DNA of 64,000 nt from Actinopolymorpha cephalotaxi (GCF_013408535.1 NZ_JACBZA010000001.1:6222850-6286849); one strand, 5' to 3'; numbered from the stretch's first letter, positions 25,163-34,109 are shown. Notes: generated from the letters alone by a model not told the origin. Made by a program: numbers and translations.

Positions 25163-26521
25163 TCACCGGGCCATCTGGGAACGGATCGAGTCGGCCGCGT
25201 CGCGGACGGCCCGCTCCGGGGACTGGATTCCCCGCATGGTCTCCGACAGCGCGATCGTCATACGCGCGTTCATCACGTCCCAGTACGGACTGGTCACCAT
25301 CGTGGGGGTGTCCTCGACGATTTGCCCGTAGACGTCGAACGGTCGTTGCCCACCGAGGTACTTGGACTCGTACTTACGCAGGCGTGCGTCCTGCCAGGCG
25401 TTCTTCATGGTCGGCAGATAGGACGCCTTGAGGAAGCGCTGCACCTGTCCTTCCCGGGTGCAGTAGGCCTGTTTCAGCAGGTCGAGCGCGGCGGTGGTTC
25501 CCGGCTGGTTCTTGGTCACGCCGAAGCCGGTTCCGCCCCACACCGCCGTCGCATGGCCGGTTGTGAAACGGGGGAACGGGCGGATCCGCCATCTGCCGCT
25601 CAGCTTGGGTGCGTTGAGTTGCAGTACGAAGGGCTGGAACCAGTCCGGCATGATGTAGCCGATGACCTGCCCGGCGTTCATGGCCGCCACGCCGGCCGCG
25701 CCGTAGAAGTTGGACAGGTCCATGAACGCGCCGGACTGCACCCCGCGCCGCAGCAGCTTCAGCGCGTCGACGGTGTGCGGGTTGTCGACCTGCAGACTGC
25801 CGTCGGCTCCGAAGCACTGCCCGCCCTGCTGCAGCATCAGCATCGTCATCCAGGTGATGTCGTTCGAGCTGACGGCAGCCACCGCGACGTCGTGATCCCG
25901 GTGTGCTTTCGCTCCGATGGCGAGCAGGTCGTCCCAGGTCTCGAAGTCGGTGCTCAGGCCGTACTTCTTCCAGAGGTCCTCGCGGTAGTAATACACCCCC
26001 ATGCACATGTCGGAGTCCAGCCCGTAGACCGCGTCACCGGAGCTGTAGGGAACGATGCGGGCCTTGTAGAAATCCCTGTCCAGATGGGGGATCTCCTTGC
26101 GCAGATCGACTGCGAACTGGCCGCCGATGTCGTCGCGTTGGAGGCGGGAGAACTGACTGATCTCGAAGCCGGGCATGTCTGGCAGTCGCGTTCCGGACAT
26201 GTACGAGGTCAGAAGCTTGGTGACCACCTGGTCGGTGGACTGGATCAGCGAACTGATCCGGTAGTCGAAGCGCTTGTCCGGCCGTTGGTTCAACTGCTTG
26301 GCCCAGTAGGTGAAGTAGGCCGGGTAGTTCGGATCATTCGTCCAGACCTGCAGGTCGACCGGGCCCGACGATTTCGGAGTCTGCGCCTCGGAACGGCCAC
26401 AGCCGGTCAATCCCACCCCCGCGCCGATGGCCGCCCCACCGGCGGCGGTCAGAAAGCCTCGGCGAGTCATCGAGCCGGCACCGGTCCGGACACTGCTGGA
26501 TTGCGGGTGGGTATGAGCCAC
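25163..26521 (-). CDS. Sugar-binding lipoprotein of ABC transporter
   Basis: 452 residues from the GTG at 26521, which has GGAGGA six bases upstream. The twin-arginine lipoprotein signal is MTRRGFLTAAGGAAIGAG with lipobox LTGC about 40 residues in. The mature part has the family-1 binding protein pattern: VDLQVWTNDPNY, VYGLDSDMCMGVYYYREDLWKKYG, and the closing NARMTIALSETMRGIQSPE. First gene of the leftward operon, divergent from the FadR-type regulator, which probably controls it. Confidence 0.9.
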   Translation of the reverse strand: MAHTHPQSSSVRTGAGSMTRRGFLTAAGGAAIGAGVGLTGCGRSEAQTPKSSGPVDLQVWTNDPNYPAYFTYWAKQLNQRPDKRFDYRISSLIQSTDQVVTKLLTSYMSGTRLPDMPGFEISQFSRLQRDDIGGQFAVDLRKEIPHLDRDFYKARIVPYSSGDAVYGLDSDMCMGVYYYREDLWKKYGLSTDFETWDDLLAIGAKAHRDHDVAVAAVSSNDITWMTMLMLQQGGQCFGADGSLQVDNPHTVDALKLLRRGVQSGAFMDLSNFYGAAGVAAMNAGQVIGYIMPDWFQPFVLQLNAPKLSGRWRIRPFPRFTTGHATAVWGGTGFGVTKNQPGTTAALDLLKQAYCTREGQVQRFLKASYLPTMKNAWQDARLRKYESKYLGGQRPFDVYGQIVEDTPTMVTSPYWDVMNARMTIALSETMRGIQSPERAVRDAADSIRSQMAR

Positions 26522-26540
26522 TGCTGCTCCTCCAAAACAG

Positions 26541-26570
26541 ATGATGATTCGATGATCAGATGATCGTAAG
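26541..26570. promoter_or_regulatory. Candidate operator for the FadR-type regulator
   Basis: The divergent region repeats GATGAT four times in 26541..26566, and 26550..26566 is nearly palindromic (CGAT and ATCG arms with mismatches only at three symmetric positions). It lies between the -10 regions of the importer operon and the regulator, the usual place for a GntR-family site. Confidence 0.45.
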
Positions 26571-26615
26571 GTAAGCAGAGTTGGGTGTCGAGAGCTCACA
26601 AGGGGAGGTGGGACG

Positions 26616-27371
26616 ATGCCGCCGAGAGTGATTCCCGTGGGATCGAATTCCGGCAGAAGACCGGTGGCTCGGCCGCAACGTTTCGGTGATGTCGTTGCCG
26701 AAGAACTCGTGCGTTCGCTTGCCCGAGGAGATGTGGCGGCAGGTGAGCGGCTACCTCCGGAGCCGAAACTGCAGGAGGAGTTCGGGGTCAGCCGCACGGT
26801 GTTGAGGGAGGCGCTCAAGTTCGTCGAGAGCCGCGGCATGATCAGCATCCGGCAGGGGCGTGGCGCGGTGGTGCAACCGACGGACGCGTGGAATCTGCTG
26901 GACCCCCTCGTACTGTCCGCCACGTTGGAGACCCACCCCACACCTGAGGTGTTCGAGCACCTGATGGATGTCAGGGAGCTCCTCGAACCCGCTCTCACCA
27001 GGTCGGCTGCCTCCCGGATCGGTGAGGAGGACCTCCGTCGGTTGGGTGAACTACTACTGCACATGGCCGAGGAGGTCGCCGACTCCGAGCAGTATCTGCT
27101 GCACGATGTCGAGTTTCACGCCGTCATCAACCGCAACGGGGACAACCTGATCGCGCGATCGATCCTTTCCTCGATCGAGCTGCCGCTGCGCACGAGCCGG
27201 AGGATGACGAACACCAACCCCGGTGCTCTGGCAAGAGCGCAGGAAGACCATCAAGCCGTCTACGACCTGCTGCGCGCCGGGGACGGCGATGGCGCGGCTG
27301 ACGCCATGCGTACTCACCTGTCCACGTCGCGGGACCAACTACTTCGGCGATGGTCGTCGAGCGCCGGGTAA
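26616..27371 (+). CDS. FadR-subfamily GntR regulator
   Basis: 251 residues. The winged helix AGERLPPEPKLQEEFGVSRTVLREALKFVESRGMISIRQGRGAVV is a textbook GntR domain. The C-terminal FCD domain (residues about 90 to 235) carries the metal/ligand residues in DVRELLEPALTRSAA, HDVEFHAVI and the final EDHQAVYDLLRAGD. FadR-type regulators of this kind sense sugar acids or other carboxylates. Flanked on both sides by importers, it may switch both. Confidence 0.92.
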   Translation: MPPRVIPVGSNSGRRPVARPQRFGDVVAEELVRSLARGDVAAGERLPPEPKLQEEFGVSRTVLREALKFVESRGMISIRQGRGAVVQPTDAWNLLDPLVLSATLETHPTPEVFEHLMDVRELLEPALTRSAASRIGEEDLRRLGELLLHMAEEVADSEQYLLHDVEFHAVINRNGDNLIARSILSSIELPLRTSRRMTNTNPGALARAQEDHQAVYDLLRAGDGDGAADAMRTHLSTSRDQLLRRWSSSAG

Positions 27372-27462
27372 TGCGCTTGGGGCGTTGTGGACAACAAATC
27401 CGCGGCAGCGACGTGCCGGAAACGGGCGTACGAAGCTGGCCAATATTGCCGTCGCCGAGTCA

Positions 27463-27491
27463 TTGACAGCGCATTTGGCCTGTAGCAAACT
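27463..27491 (+). promoter_or_regulatory. Promoter candidate for the rightward importer
   Basis: TTGACA (27463..27468), 17-base spacer, CAAACT (27486..27491). It precedes the small ORF at 27538 and the binding-protein gene at 27749. Confidence 0.4.
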
Positions 27492-27537
27492 TCCGGCACC
27501 GCGGTTACATCGTTGAATTCCGATTCAGGAGTCGCCG

Positions 27538-27678
27538 GTGACTGTGCCCTCCACGATCGATCCAGCCTTCTCCGTAGGACCAGTCGATTTCTTCCGCGAC
27601 CATGTCGCCGCCCTGGTTCGCGAACTCGGTGCGAGCGTCCCCGGGACGCCGTCCGCGTCCTCGCCAGCAACCAGGTGA
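27538..27678 (+). CDS. Short ORF (46 aa) with strong ribosome site
   Basis: A GTG at 27538 follows AGGAG at six-base spacing and reads VTVPSTIDPAFSVGPVDFFR, ending at 27678. No known domain. The strong translation signal and position between promoter and importer suggest either a leader ORF or the head of a gene whose body was deleted; the next 70 bases are non-coding up to the AAAGGA site of the binding protein. Confidence 0.35.
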   Translation: MTVPSTIDPAFSVGPVDFFRDHVAALVRELGASVPGTPSASSPATR

Positions 27679-27748
27679 ACGTCACCCTGCCGCCGGCGTC
27701 GTGCCCCGGCATTCGACTCGCAGCCGCTGACCCTTCGAAAGGACAACG

Positions 27749-29083
27749 ATGACCACTGCTGATCCGGTGCGGTTCAGTCGCCGGACCCTGCTCGGCGCCG
27801 CCGCCTCTGTCGGCGCCGGACTCACCTTGTCCGGCTGTGGTGGCAGTCACGGTCCGGGTCAGGAACCCGCGCAGGGCAAGGGCGGTGCCGAGGGCTACAA
27901 CGGGCCTGCCGTGACCTTGCAGTACTGGAACGGCCTCACCGGCGGCGACGGCCCCGTGATGAAGAAGCTGGCCGCGAAGTTCATGGCCGCTCACCCGAAG
28001 ATCAAGATCACCACCACGTCGATCGCCTGGGCGGACCTCTTCCAGAAGCTGCCGGCCGCGGTGCAGAGTGGTCGCGCCCCGGACATCTGCCTGATGCACA
28101 CCGCCGACATCGCCACCAACGCCGCCCGCCGCGTGGTCCAGCCGCTCGACGACGTGGTGAAGGGTCTCGGGCTCACCGCTGGCGACTACGCCGAGCTGGT
28201 CTGGAAGGCGACCTTCTACAAGGACCAGCAGTACGCCATCCCGCTGGACATCCACCCGGCAGGCCTCTACTACAACAAGAAGGTGCTGACCCAGGTTGGC
28301 GCCGACCCGGCCAAACCGCCGACCACCAAGGACGAGTTCATGGCGGTGCTGGACAAGTGCAGGTCCAAGAACGTCAAGGGCTACTGGGTGAGCGCCCTGA
28401 GCATCGGCGGCCTGGTGGCGCAGTCGATGATCTTCCAGAACGGCGGCTACATGATCAACGACGACGGCACCAAGACCGGCTTCGGCGATCAGCCCGCGAT
28501 CGACTCGATCAGCTACTTCAAGAGCCTGATCGACGACGGCTACTCGCCGAAGAACGCCGCCGCCGACGGCGACTGGGTCTCCTTCAGCAACAACAAGGCC
28601 GCCTTCATGATCGTCGGTCCGTGGATGGTCACCCCGTGCAAGGAGGCAAAGGGCCTGGACTGGGGCTGTGCGCCGATCCCGGTGTTCGGTTCGGCGCAGC
28701 AGACGTGGGCGGGCTCGCACTGCTTCACGTTGCCGCGCCAGGCCAACCAGGACAAGAACAAGGCGGCCGCGGCGCGTGTCTTCGTCAACTGGATGAGCCA
28801 GAACTCCGTCGGGTGGGCCGAGGCTGGCATGGTGCCGGCGCGCAAGTCCGTCCGCGAGTCGCCGGAGTTCTCCAAGTACACCGATGTGAAGCAGTTCGAG
28901 AAGATGATCGACTGGGCCCACTTCCCGCCCAACGTGCCGGGCGCCGGTGACACCGATCCCGAGTGGAGCAAGGCCGTCAGCCTCGCGGTGACCGGGAAGA
29001 AGCCGGTCGCGCAGGCCCTGCAGGACGCGGCCCAGAAGGGCGACCAGATCCTGACCGCGAACAAGAAGAAGTACAGCGGATGA
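27749..29083 (+). CDS. Sugar-binding lipoprotein of second ABC transporter
   Basis: 444 residues. Twin-arginine lipoprotein signal FSRRTLLGAAASVGAGLTLSG, Cys at about 32, with AAAGGA before the ATG. The family-1 solute-binding fold is clear from LQYWNGLTGGDGPVMKKLAAKF, YAIPLDIHPAGLYYNKKVL and AAFMIVGPWMV. A patch of aromatic residues (WNGLTGG, PLDIHP, FQNGGYM) would face the sugar. First of three genes read as one operon. Confidence 0.93.
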   Translation: MTTADPVRFSRRTLLGAAASVGAGLTLSGCGGSHGPGQEPAQGKGGAEGYNGPAVTLQYWNGLTGGDGPVMKKLAAKFMAAHPKIKITTTSIAWADLFQKLPAAVQSGRAPDICLMHTADIATNAARRVVQPLDDVVKGLGLTAGDYAELVWKATFYKDQQYAIPLDIHPAGLYYNKKVLTQVGADPAKPPTTKDEFMAVLDKCRSKNVKGYWVSALSIGGLVAQSMIFQNGGYMINDDGTKTGFGDQPAIDSISYFKSLIDDGYSPKNAAADGDWVSFSNNKAAFMIVGPWMVTPCKEAKGLDWGCAPIPVFGSAQQTWAGSHCFTLPRQANQDKNKAAAARVFVNWMSQNSVGWAEAGMVPARKSVRESPEFSKYTDVKQFEKMIDWAHFPPNVPGAGDTDPEWSKAVSLAVTGKKPVAQALQDAAQKGDQILTANKKKYSG

Positions 29084-29111
29084 GCAGACGAGGCGATCGG
29101 GAGCCGCGACC

Positions 29112-30011
29112 ATGAGCCGGACCGGGTTGCGGCACCACCGCCCGCTGACGCCATACCTGTTCGTCGCACCGTACGTCGTGCTGCTGTTGGCCTTCGTGGT
29201 GGGACCCGCGGTCTTCGGCGTCTGGATGAGCCTGCACAACTGGGACTTCATGCTGCCGGGCAAGCCATGGGTGGGTTTGCAGAACTACCTCGACCTGCTC
29301 GACTCCAGCTCGGTGATCTTCCATCCGTTCTGGAACGGCATGAAGAACACCTTCCTGTTCGTGCTGATCAGCGTGCCGTTCCTGGTGACGATCCCGCTGG
29401 GGTTGTCGCTGCTGCTCAACCAGAAGTTCGCCGGCCGCACGTTCTTTCGTGCGGTCGTGTTCACGCCGTTCGTACTCGGGGTCGCGGTGGTCGGCCTGCT
29501 CTTCGGCTACCTCTTCGACCCCGAGGTCGGGCTGATCAACGGCATCCTGAGCGGGGTCGGGCTGCCGAAGGTCGCCTGGCTGACCACTCAGCCGCAGGCC
29601 TGGATCACGATCGTGGTCACGACGATCTGGTGGACGATCGGCTTCAACGCGGTGATCTTCCTTGCCGGGTTGCAGGGTCTGCCCGGAGAGCTGTACGAGG
29701 CGGCGGAGCTTGACGGCGCCGGCCGGTGGGCGAGGTTCCGGCACGTGACCGTGCCGGGCCTGCGCAACATCTTCCTGTTCGTGGTGACGACGACCATCCT
29801 GGCCAGCGCGAACCTGTTCGGACAGCCGTACATCCTGACCAGAGGCGGCCCGGGCGACAGCACCACGACGGCGATCATGGCGATGACCAACGAGGGCCTG
29901 CGCGGCTTCCGGATGGGCACCGCCGCGGCGATGAGCTACGTGCTGGCGCTGGCCCTGACGTTCATCTCCATCGCCAACTTCCTGATCATGCGGGAGCGGA
30001 AGCCGTCATGA
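29112..30011 (+). CDS. Sugar ABC transporter permease (MalF-like), second importer
   Basis: 299 residues, GGGAG before the ATG. Six membrane helices; the EAA loop is YEAAELDGAGRWARFRHVTVPGLRN and the ILTRGGPGDSTTT motif follows. Its stop overlaps the next start (ATGA), so the permeases are made together. Confidence 0.93.
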   Translation: MSRTGLRHHRPLTPYLFVAPYVVLLLAFVVGPAVFGVWMSLHNWDFMLPGKPWVGLQNYLDLLDSSSVIFHPFWNGMKNTFLFVLISVPFLVTIPLGLSLLLNQKFAGRTFFRAVVFTPFVLGVAVVGLLFGYLFDPEVGLINGILSGVGLPKVAWLTTQPQAWITIVVTTIWWTIGFNAVIFLAGLQGLPGELYEAAELDGAGRWARFRHVTVPGLRNIFLFVVTTTILASANLFGQPYILTRGGPGDSTTTAIMAMTNEGLRGFRMGTAAAMSYVLALALTFISIANFLIMRERKPS

Positions 30012-30916
30012 CGATGACCAAGTTGATCACCAGCGGCCCATCCGGCTCCGCGTCCACCGAACTCGGCCGGCGAGCTCACCAGCGGGGCTACTCCCGAAGC
30101 AGGGTAGGGCCGCTGACGTACGTCGCGATGACAGTGATCTCGCTGATCTTCGTGCTGCCGTTGCTGTGGATGGTGCTCACGACGTTCAAGACCGAGTCCG
30201 ACGCCCGTTCGATCCCGATCCGGGTGCTGCCCAGCGAGTGGACCCTGCGGGCGTACAGGGTGATCTTCGACGACGCCGCGAACCCTGTCTACACGTGGTT
30301 GTTCAACTCGCTGATGGTGTCGGTGCTGCACATGCTGCTCACCCTGGCGGTGGCGTCGGCGGCGGCCTACGCGCTGGCCCGGATGCAGTTCGCCGGCCGT
30401 AACCTGCTGTTCGGCGTACTCATCGCCACGCTCTTCGTTCCCGGCTTCATCTTCTTCATGCCGAACTACCTCACGATGAGCACGCTCGGCTGGCTGGACA
30501 GCTACTGGGCACTGGTGGTGCCGGGTGCGGCCGGCGCGTTCGGCGTCTTCTTCCTCCGCCAGTTCTTCCTGTCGATCCCTCGCGAACTGGAGGAGAGCGC
30601 CCTGATCGACGGCGCGAACTCGTGGACGATCTTCACCCGGATCGTGCTGCCGCTCTCGAAGCCCGGGCTGGTGACGCTTGCGGTGCTGAGTTTCCTCGGT
30701 GCGTGGAACGACTTCATCTGGCCGGTGTTCGTGCTCTTCAGTCCCAACAAGATGACGCTGGCACCCGGCCTCGCCACCCTCCAGGGGGCCTACACCACCG
30801 ACTATCCGGTGGTGATGGCCGGAGCGACCGTGGCCGCCGTCCCGGTGCTGATTCTCTACGTCGTGGTGCAGCGTTACGTGATCGAGGGCGTCGCCAACAG
30901 TGGGCTGAAGGGCTGA
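30008..30916 (+). CDS. Sugar ABC transporter permease (MalG-like), second importer
   Basis: 302 residues from the ATG at 30008. Hydrophilic N-terminus of about 35 residues, six helices, EAA loop ESALIDGANSWTIFTRIVLPLSKPG. End of the rightward importer operon; as for the first importer, no ATPase gene is present and a shared one must be supplied from elsewhere. Confidence 0.93.
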   Translation: MTMTKLITSGPSGSASTELGRRAHQRGYSRSRVGPLTYVAMTVISLIFVLPLLWMVLTTFKTESDARSIPIRVLPSEWTLRAYRVIFDDAANPVYTWLFNSLMVSVLHMLLTLAVASAAAYALARMQFAGRNLLFGVLIATLFVPGFIFFMPNYLTMSTLGWLDSYWALVVPGAAGAFGVFFLRQFFLSIPRELEESALIDGANSWTIFTRIVLPLSKPGLVTLAVLSFLGAWNDFIWPVFVLFSPNKMTLAPGLATLQGAYTTDYPVVMAGATVAAVPVLILYVVVQRYVIEGVANSGLKG

Positions 30917-30986
30917 TCCCCCGAAGCTCCGCGGGTGCTCGCTATTCGGGTTGCGGCCTCGCTGTCCGGCGCTCCAAGGTGTGTTC

Positions 30987-31502
30987 ATGTTGATCCGACG
31001 CGAGACGGCGGCCGACGTGCCTGCCGTAGGGGCTGTCACGGGAGCCGCGTTCGCCAAGCCGGACACGCCGGCTCCTGTCGAGGTGAGAATTCTCGACGGG
31101 CTACGCGCCAGCCCCGCCTGGCTGCCGCCGCTGTCCCTGGTGGCGATCGGCGCACAGGAGGAGGTCCTCGGGCACGCGGTGTGCACCCGGGGGTACGTCG
31201 GCGCAGTGCCTGCTCTTGGCCTCGGCCCGATCAGCGTGCACCCCGACCACCAACGTCGCGGCGTCGGGCTTGCCCTCATGCACGCTCTGCTGGGTGCGGC
31301 GGATGCTGTCGGCGAACCATTCGTCGCCCTGGTCGGCAACCCGGTCTACTACGGCCGATACGGCTTCAGCACCGGCACGGACTTCGGGATCGCGCCACCG
31401 GATCCCGCCTGGGGGGAGGCCTTTCAGGTACGCACGTTGACCGCGTACGAGCCCACGGTCCGGGGCACGTTCACGTTCGCCGAGGCCTTCGACGTGGCGT
31501 GA
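30987..31502 (+). CDS. GNAT N-acetyltransferase, YhbS-like
   Basis: 171 residues from the ATG at 30987 (MLIRRETAADVPAVGAVTG). GLGPISVHPDHQRRGVGLALMHALL is the acetyl-CoA-binding motif A with the P-loop QRRGVG, and VGNPVYYGRYGFSTG is the YhbS-type beta-bulge. YhbS-like enzymes transfer acetyl groups to unknown small substrates. Converges with the kinase fusion gene. Confidence 0.88.
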   Translation: MLIRRETAADVPAVGAVTGAAFAKPDTPAPVEVRILDGLRASPAWLPPLSLVAIGAQEEVLGHAVCTRGYVGAVPALGLGPISVHPDHQRRGVGLALMHALLGAADAVGEPFVALVGNPVYYGRYGFSTGTDFGIAPPDPAWGEAFQVRTLTAYEPTVRGTFTFAEAFDVA

Positions 31503-31527
31503 CCCGCGGATCGCACCGGCTGGGTAG

Positions 31528-32748
31528 TCAGCCGGGGACGTGCTCTGCCCGGCCGCCGATGCTCGACGTCAGGGCACGTGAAATCGCGCGGCGCATGCTG
31601 GCCGCGGACTGGTAGCGGCGGTCGGGATCCTTCTGCAGGGCGCGCAGCACGATCGCGTCGTACTCCGGCGGGAGGCCCGGAAGGAGAACCGACGGAGCGA
31701 GCGGTTCCTCGTGCATGTGGCGGCAGGCGACTTCGTACGGAGTGGGGCCCGTGAACGGAGGAACTCCGGTGAGCAGTTCGTACAGCACACAGCCGACCGC
31801 GTAGATGTCACTGCGGTTGTCGATCGGACGTCCGGCAGCCTGTTCGGGAGACAGATACTGGGCGGTGCCGACTATCGCGGCCGGGTCGGTCAGGCGGCCG
31901 GTCTGCTCGGTGGGAGAGCAGGCGATACCGAAGTCCATCACCTTGATGGCGCCCGACGTGGTGACCATGATGTTGCCCGGCTTGACGTCTCGATGGACTA
32001 TGCCGTGCCGGTGGCTGGCCTGGAGCGCGTCCAGGACGTCGATGAGGATCTCCAGGCTGCGCCCGGGCCGAAGCGGGCCGCTTTCGGCGGCCACCTCCTT
32101 GAGGGTCGTGCCCTCGATCTGCTCCATGACGATGAACGGAACGTCGACCCCTCCGTGGTGGGTCGTACCGGTGTCGTGGACGGCGACGATGGACGGGTGG
32201 CTGAGGGCGGCCGCCAACCGCGCCTCGCGACGAAAACGTGCGAGGAACTCCGGCTGTACGGCGAGGTGGCTGCGCAGAATCTTGACGGCCACCGACCTGC
32301 CGAGGAGGTTGTCCGCGGCGTCCCACACTTCGGCCATCCCGCCGTGGCCGAGCAGCCCGCGAAGTTCGTACCGCCCGTCGAGCGGCCGGTCGACGGGCTT
32401 CCGTTCCTCCCCGGCGTCCGCGTCACCGGCATCGCCGTCCTTCGAGACGAGTACGGTCCGGTCGGCGGCGGCCAGCGGCGTGGCGCCGCGCATCGCGCCG
32501 ACCGGCATGCCGGCAACGTCTTCTTGACGCCCCCAGTCCAGCCGGCTGACCACCTCGGCGAACCGGATGTAGGTGTCGATGCTCGCGATCACCGCACGCG
32601 TCTCGAGTGCGAGGAGTTCGGCGCCGACGACCGCCACCCGCAGGTTCGCTTCGATGACGATGCCCTTGTGGAGCACGGCTTCGACGACCTCGGCGAGCCT
32701 GTGTGGTCGGGGCGCGCGGCTGATGTTCTGCGCGTACACGGCAGCCAT
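31528..32748 (-). CDS. GvpA-like gas-vesicle domain fused to a Ser/Thr protein kinase
   Basis: 406 residues from the ATG at 32748; GGAGGT lies six bases upstream. Residues about 18 to 68 ([20 protein letters not shown], then [20 protein letters not shown], then [10 protein letters not shown]) match the gas-vesicle shell protein GvpA almost along its whole core: helix, two strands, helix. A linker (70 to 122) leads to a PknB-like kinase, 127 to 395: Gly loop [16 protein letters not shown] Lys in VAVKIL (about K156), HRDVKPGNI (about 252 to 260), DFG (272 to 274), [11 protein letters not shown] and [15 protein letters not shown]. All catalytic residues are present. There is no membrane helix or PASTA domain. 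No other gvp gene lies in the window, so the shell domain is likely used for self-assembly, targeting or sensing rather than flotation. Function is inference. Confidence 0.9.
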   Translation of the reverse strand: MAAVYAQNISRAPRPHRLAEVVEAVLHKGIVIEANLRVAVVGAELLALETRAVIASIDTYIRFAEVVSRLDWGRQEDVAGMPVGAMRGATPLAAADRTVLVSKDGDAGDADAGEERKPVDRPLDGRYELRGLLGHGGMAEVWDAADNLLGRSVAVKILRSHLAVQPEFLARFRREARLAAALSHPSIVAVHDTGTTHHGGVDVPFIVMEQIEGTTLKEVAAESGPLRPGRSLEILIDVLDALQASHRHGIVHRDVKPGNIMVTTSGAIKVMDFGIACSPTEQTGRLTDPAAIVGTAQYLSPEQAAGRPIDNRSDIYAVGCVLYELLTGVPPFTGPTPYEVACRHMHEEPLAPSVLLPGLPPEYDAIVLRALQKDPDRRYQSAASMRRAISRALTSSIGGRAEHVPG

Positions 32749-33105
32749 GAGTGCGACCTCCAACGGCCTATGTCACTCCGGACCGCTCCCCGAACGGCTC
32801 GGGTCGAATCAACGTGTGCTCACCCTTCCACATGATCAAGAAAACACCCATAGGGGTTGGATCACGCGTGGGCACCGGCACGCAGAGCGAGTGCGCCGGC
32901 GGCAGACCTCTCCGGCGGGTGAGATCGGACCTGTCAATGGCTGCTTGACGCAGAGCAATCGATCGGTCGCGGGGAAGCGATGTGGTGGCCGAGTCCGGAA
33001 CCTTACCGGCCAAGATCTGACATTTTCGGTAAAGATGCCATTCGCACGACCGTCGCGGGGGCGTGTCCCCACATTCCGCGCAACCCCAACCCATGAGGTG
33101 ACGGC
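32749..33105. other. Divergent regulatory region between the GvpA-kinase and the peptidase
   Basis: About 360 bases with no convincing gene on either strand; the minus frame that crosses it overlaps the opposite genes and has no domain. It must hold both promoters. I saw no riboswitch consensus. Confidence 0.5.
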
Positions 33106-33177
33106 GTGAAAGATCACAACGACGTTCTGCGTACGAGCTTGTTCTACGGGGGTTTACGCACCGAGCTCGTTCGATGA
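33106..33177 (+). CDS. Leader ORF (23 aa) coupled to the M23 peptidase
   Basis: A GTG at 33106 has GAGGT six bases upstream and reads VKDHNDVLRTSLFYGGLRTE, ending LVR, with stop TGA at 33175..33177. The peptidase ATG at 33174 overlaps this stop (ATGA) and has no ribosome site of its own, so translation of the peptidase probably depends on ribosomes finishing the leader. The peptide has no known domain; it may serve only for coupling or attenuation. Confidence 0.5.
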   Translation: MKDHNDVLRTSLFYGGLRTELVR

Positions 33178-34094
33178 CCCGGCGGAGACCGGCTCCCGCC
33201 CACAGAGGTAAGCGGAAAGTGCTGTTTGCCGCGACCGCCGGGGCAAGCGTCGCGCTCGCGGCCGGCGGCGCCTTCACTTACTCGCACGTGTTCGCCTCCG
33301 TCGAGCCGCAGGCGAAGGTGCTGTACGAGCCGACCCCGAGCCAGCGAGTCGTCACCCACCGCCCGAATCGGGGTGGGGTGCGCGCCCCGCTGCCGACCGT
33401 GACGGAGATGGCGATGGCGAGCACGCTGCCCCCGACTCCCACGCCCACACCTACTCGTACGGCCAGGCCCACATCGAAGCCGACCAGGACCGCAACCCCC
33501 ACACCGAAACCCAGGCCGAAGCCGAAAGCGGTCTCCAGGCCCCAACCCAAGCCCCAACCCAAGCCCCAGCCCAAGCCGAAACCGCAACCGAAGCCGGCGG
33601 CCGCGCCCGTCCGGCTGGCCGACGGCAGGCCGAACTTCCAGCTGCCGTTCAGGTGCGGGCAGCGCTGGCGCGCCACGACCTACGCGGGTCACAACCCCGA
33701 GCAGGGCAAGATCGACTGGTTCTACCAGGACGGGACCACGCGCGGACAGGACGTCCTCGCGTCCGCGCCGGGTGTCGTCGACCACATCTCACCCAACTCC
33801 GGGCTGATCGAACTGGACCACGGCGGCGGCTGGTACTCGGTCTACATCCACATGCCCACCTTCGCTGTCAGCGAGGGCCAGAAGGTCGCACAGGGCCAGA
33901 AGATCGGCGAGGTCGGCTCGGTCAACACCGATGTCGCCCACCTGCACTACGAGCAGGTCTTCGACGAGAACGGCGACGGTCGCGGATCGACGCCGGACGA
34001 GATCCAGATCCCGCTGATCATCCAGGGCACGAAGTACGCGCTCACGGAGTCCACGGACGACGTGGTGGTCACCAGCAGGAACAACTGCGGCTGA
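33174..34094 (+). CDS. Secreted M23-type peptidase-like protein
   Basis: 306 residues. A Tat-like basic start (MTRRRPAPAHRGKRKVLFAA) and membrane signal lead to a low-complexity linker: Thr/Pro (PPTPTPTPTRTARP) then Lys/Pro repeats (KPQPKPQPKPKPQPKP). The C-terminal half is lysostaphin-like: QDVLASAPGVVDHISPNSG, YSVYIHMPTFAVSEGQKVAQGQKIGEVG and the HLHYEQ motif. The usual first ligand HxxxD is replaced by GHNPEQGKIDWF, so zinc binding is likely but not certain. It would cleave peptidoglycan cross-links or bind the wall. Confidence 0.82.
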   Translation: MTRRRPAPAHRGKRKVLFAATAGASVALAAGGAFTYSHVFASVEPQAKVLYEPTPSQRVVTHRPNRGGVRAPLPTVTEMAMASTLPPTPTPTPTRTARPTSKPTRTATPTPKPRPKPKAVSRPQPKPQPKPQPKPKPQPKPAAAPVRLADGRPNFQLPFRCGQRWRATTYAGHNPEQGKIDWFYQDGTTRGQDVLASAPGVVDHISPNSGLIELDHGGGWYSVYIHMPTFAVSEGQKVAQGQKIGEVGSVNTDVAHLHYEQVFDENGDGRGSTPDEIQIPLIIQGTKYALTESTDDVVVTSRNNCG

Positions 34095-34109
34095 GACAGC
34101 GCGCTTTGC

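Noticed and set aside
31528-33173. A full gas-vesicle gene cluster around the GvpA-kinase
   Set aside because: No GvpF, G, J, K, L, N, O or S-like gene is adjacent; neighbours are a GNAT enzyme and an M23 peptidase.
33425-33600. Tandem CCCAAGCC-like repeats
   Set aside because: They encode the Thr/Pro and Lys/Pro linker of the M23 protein, an in-frame low-complexity segment.
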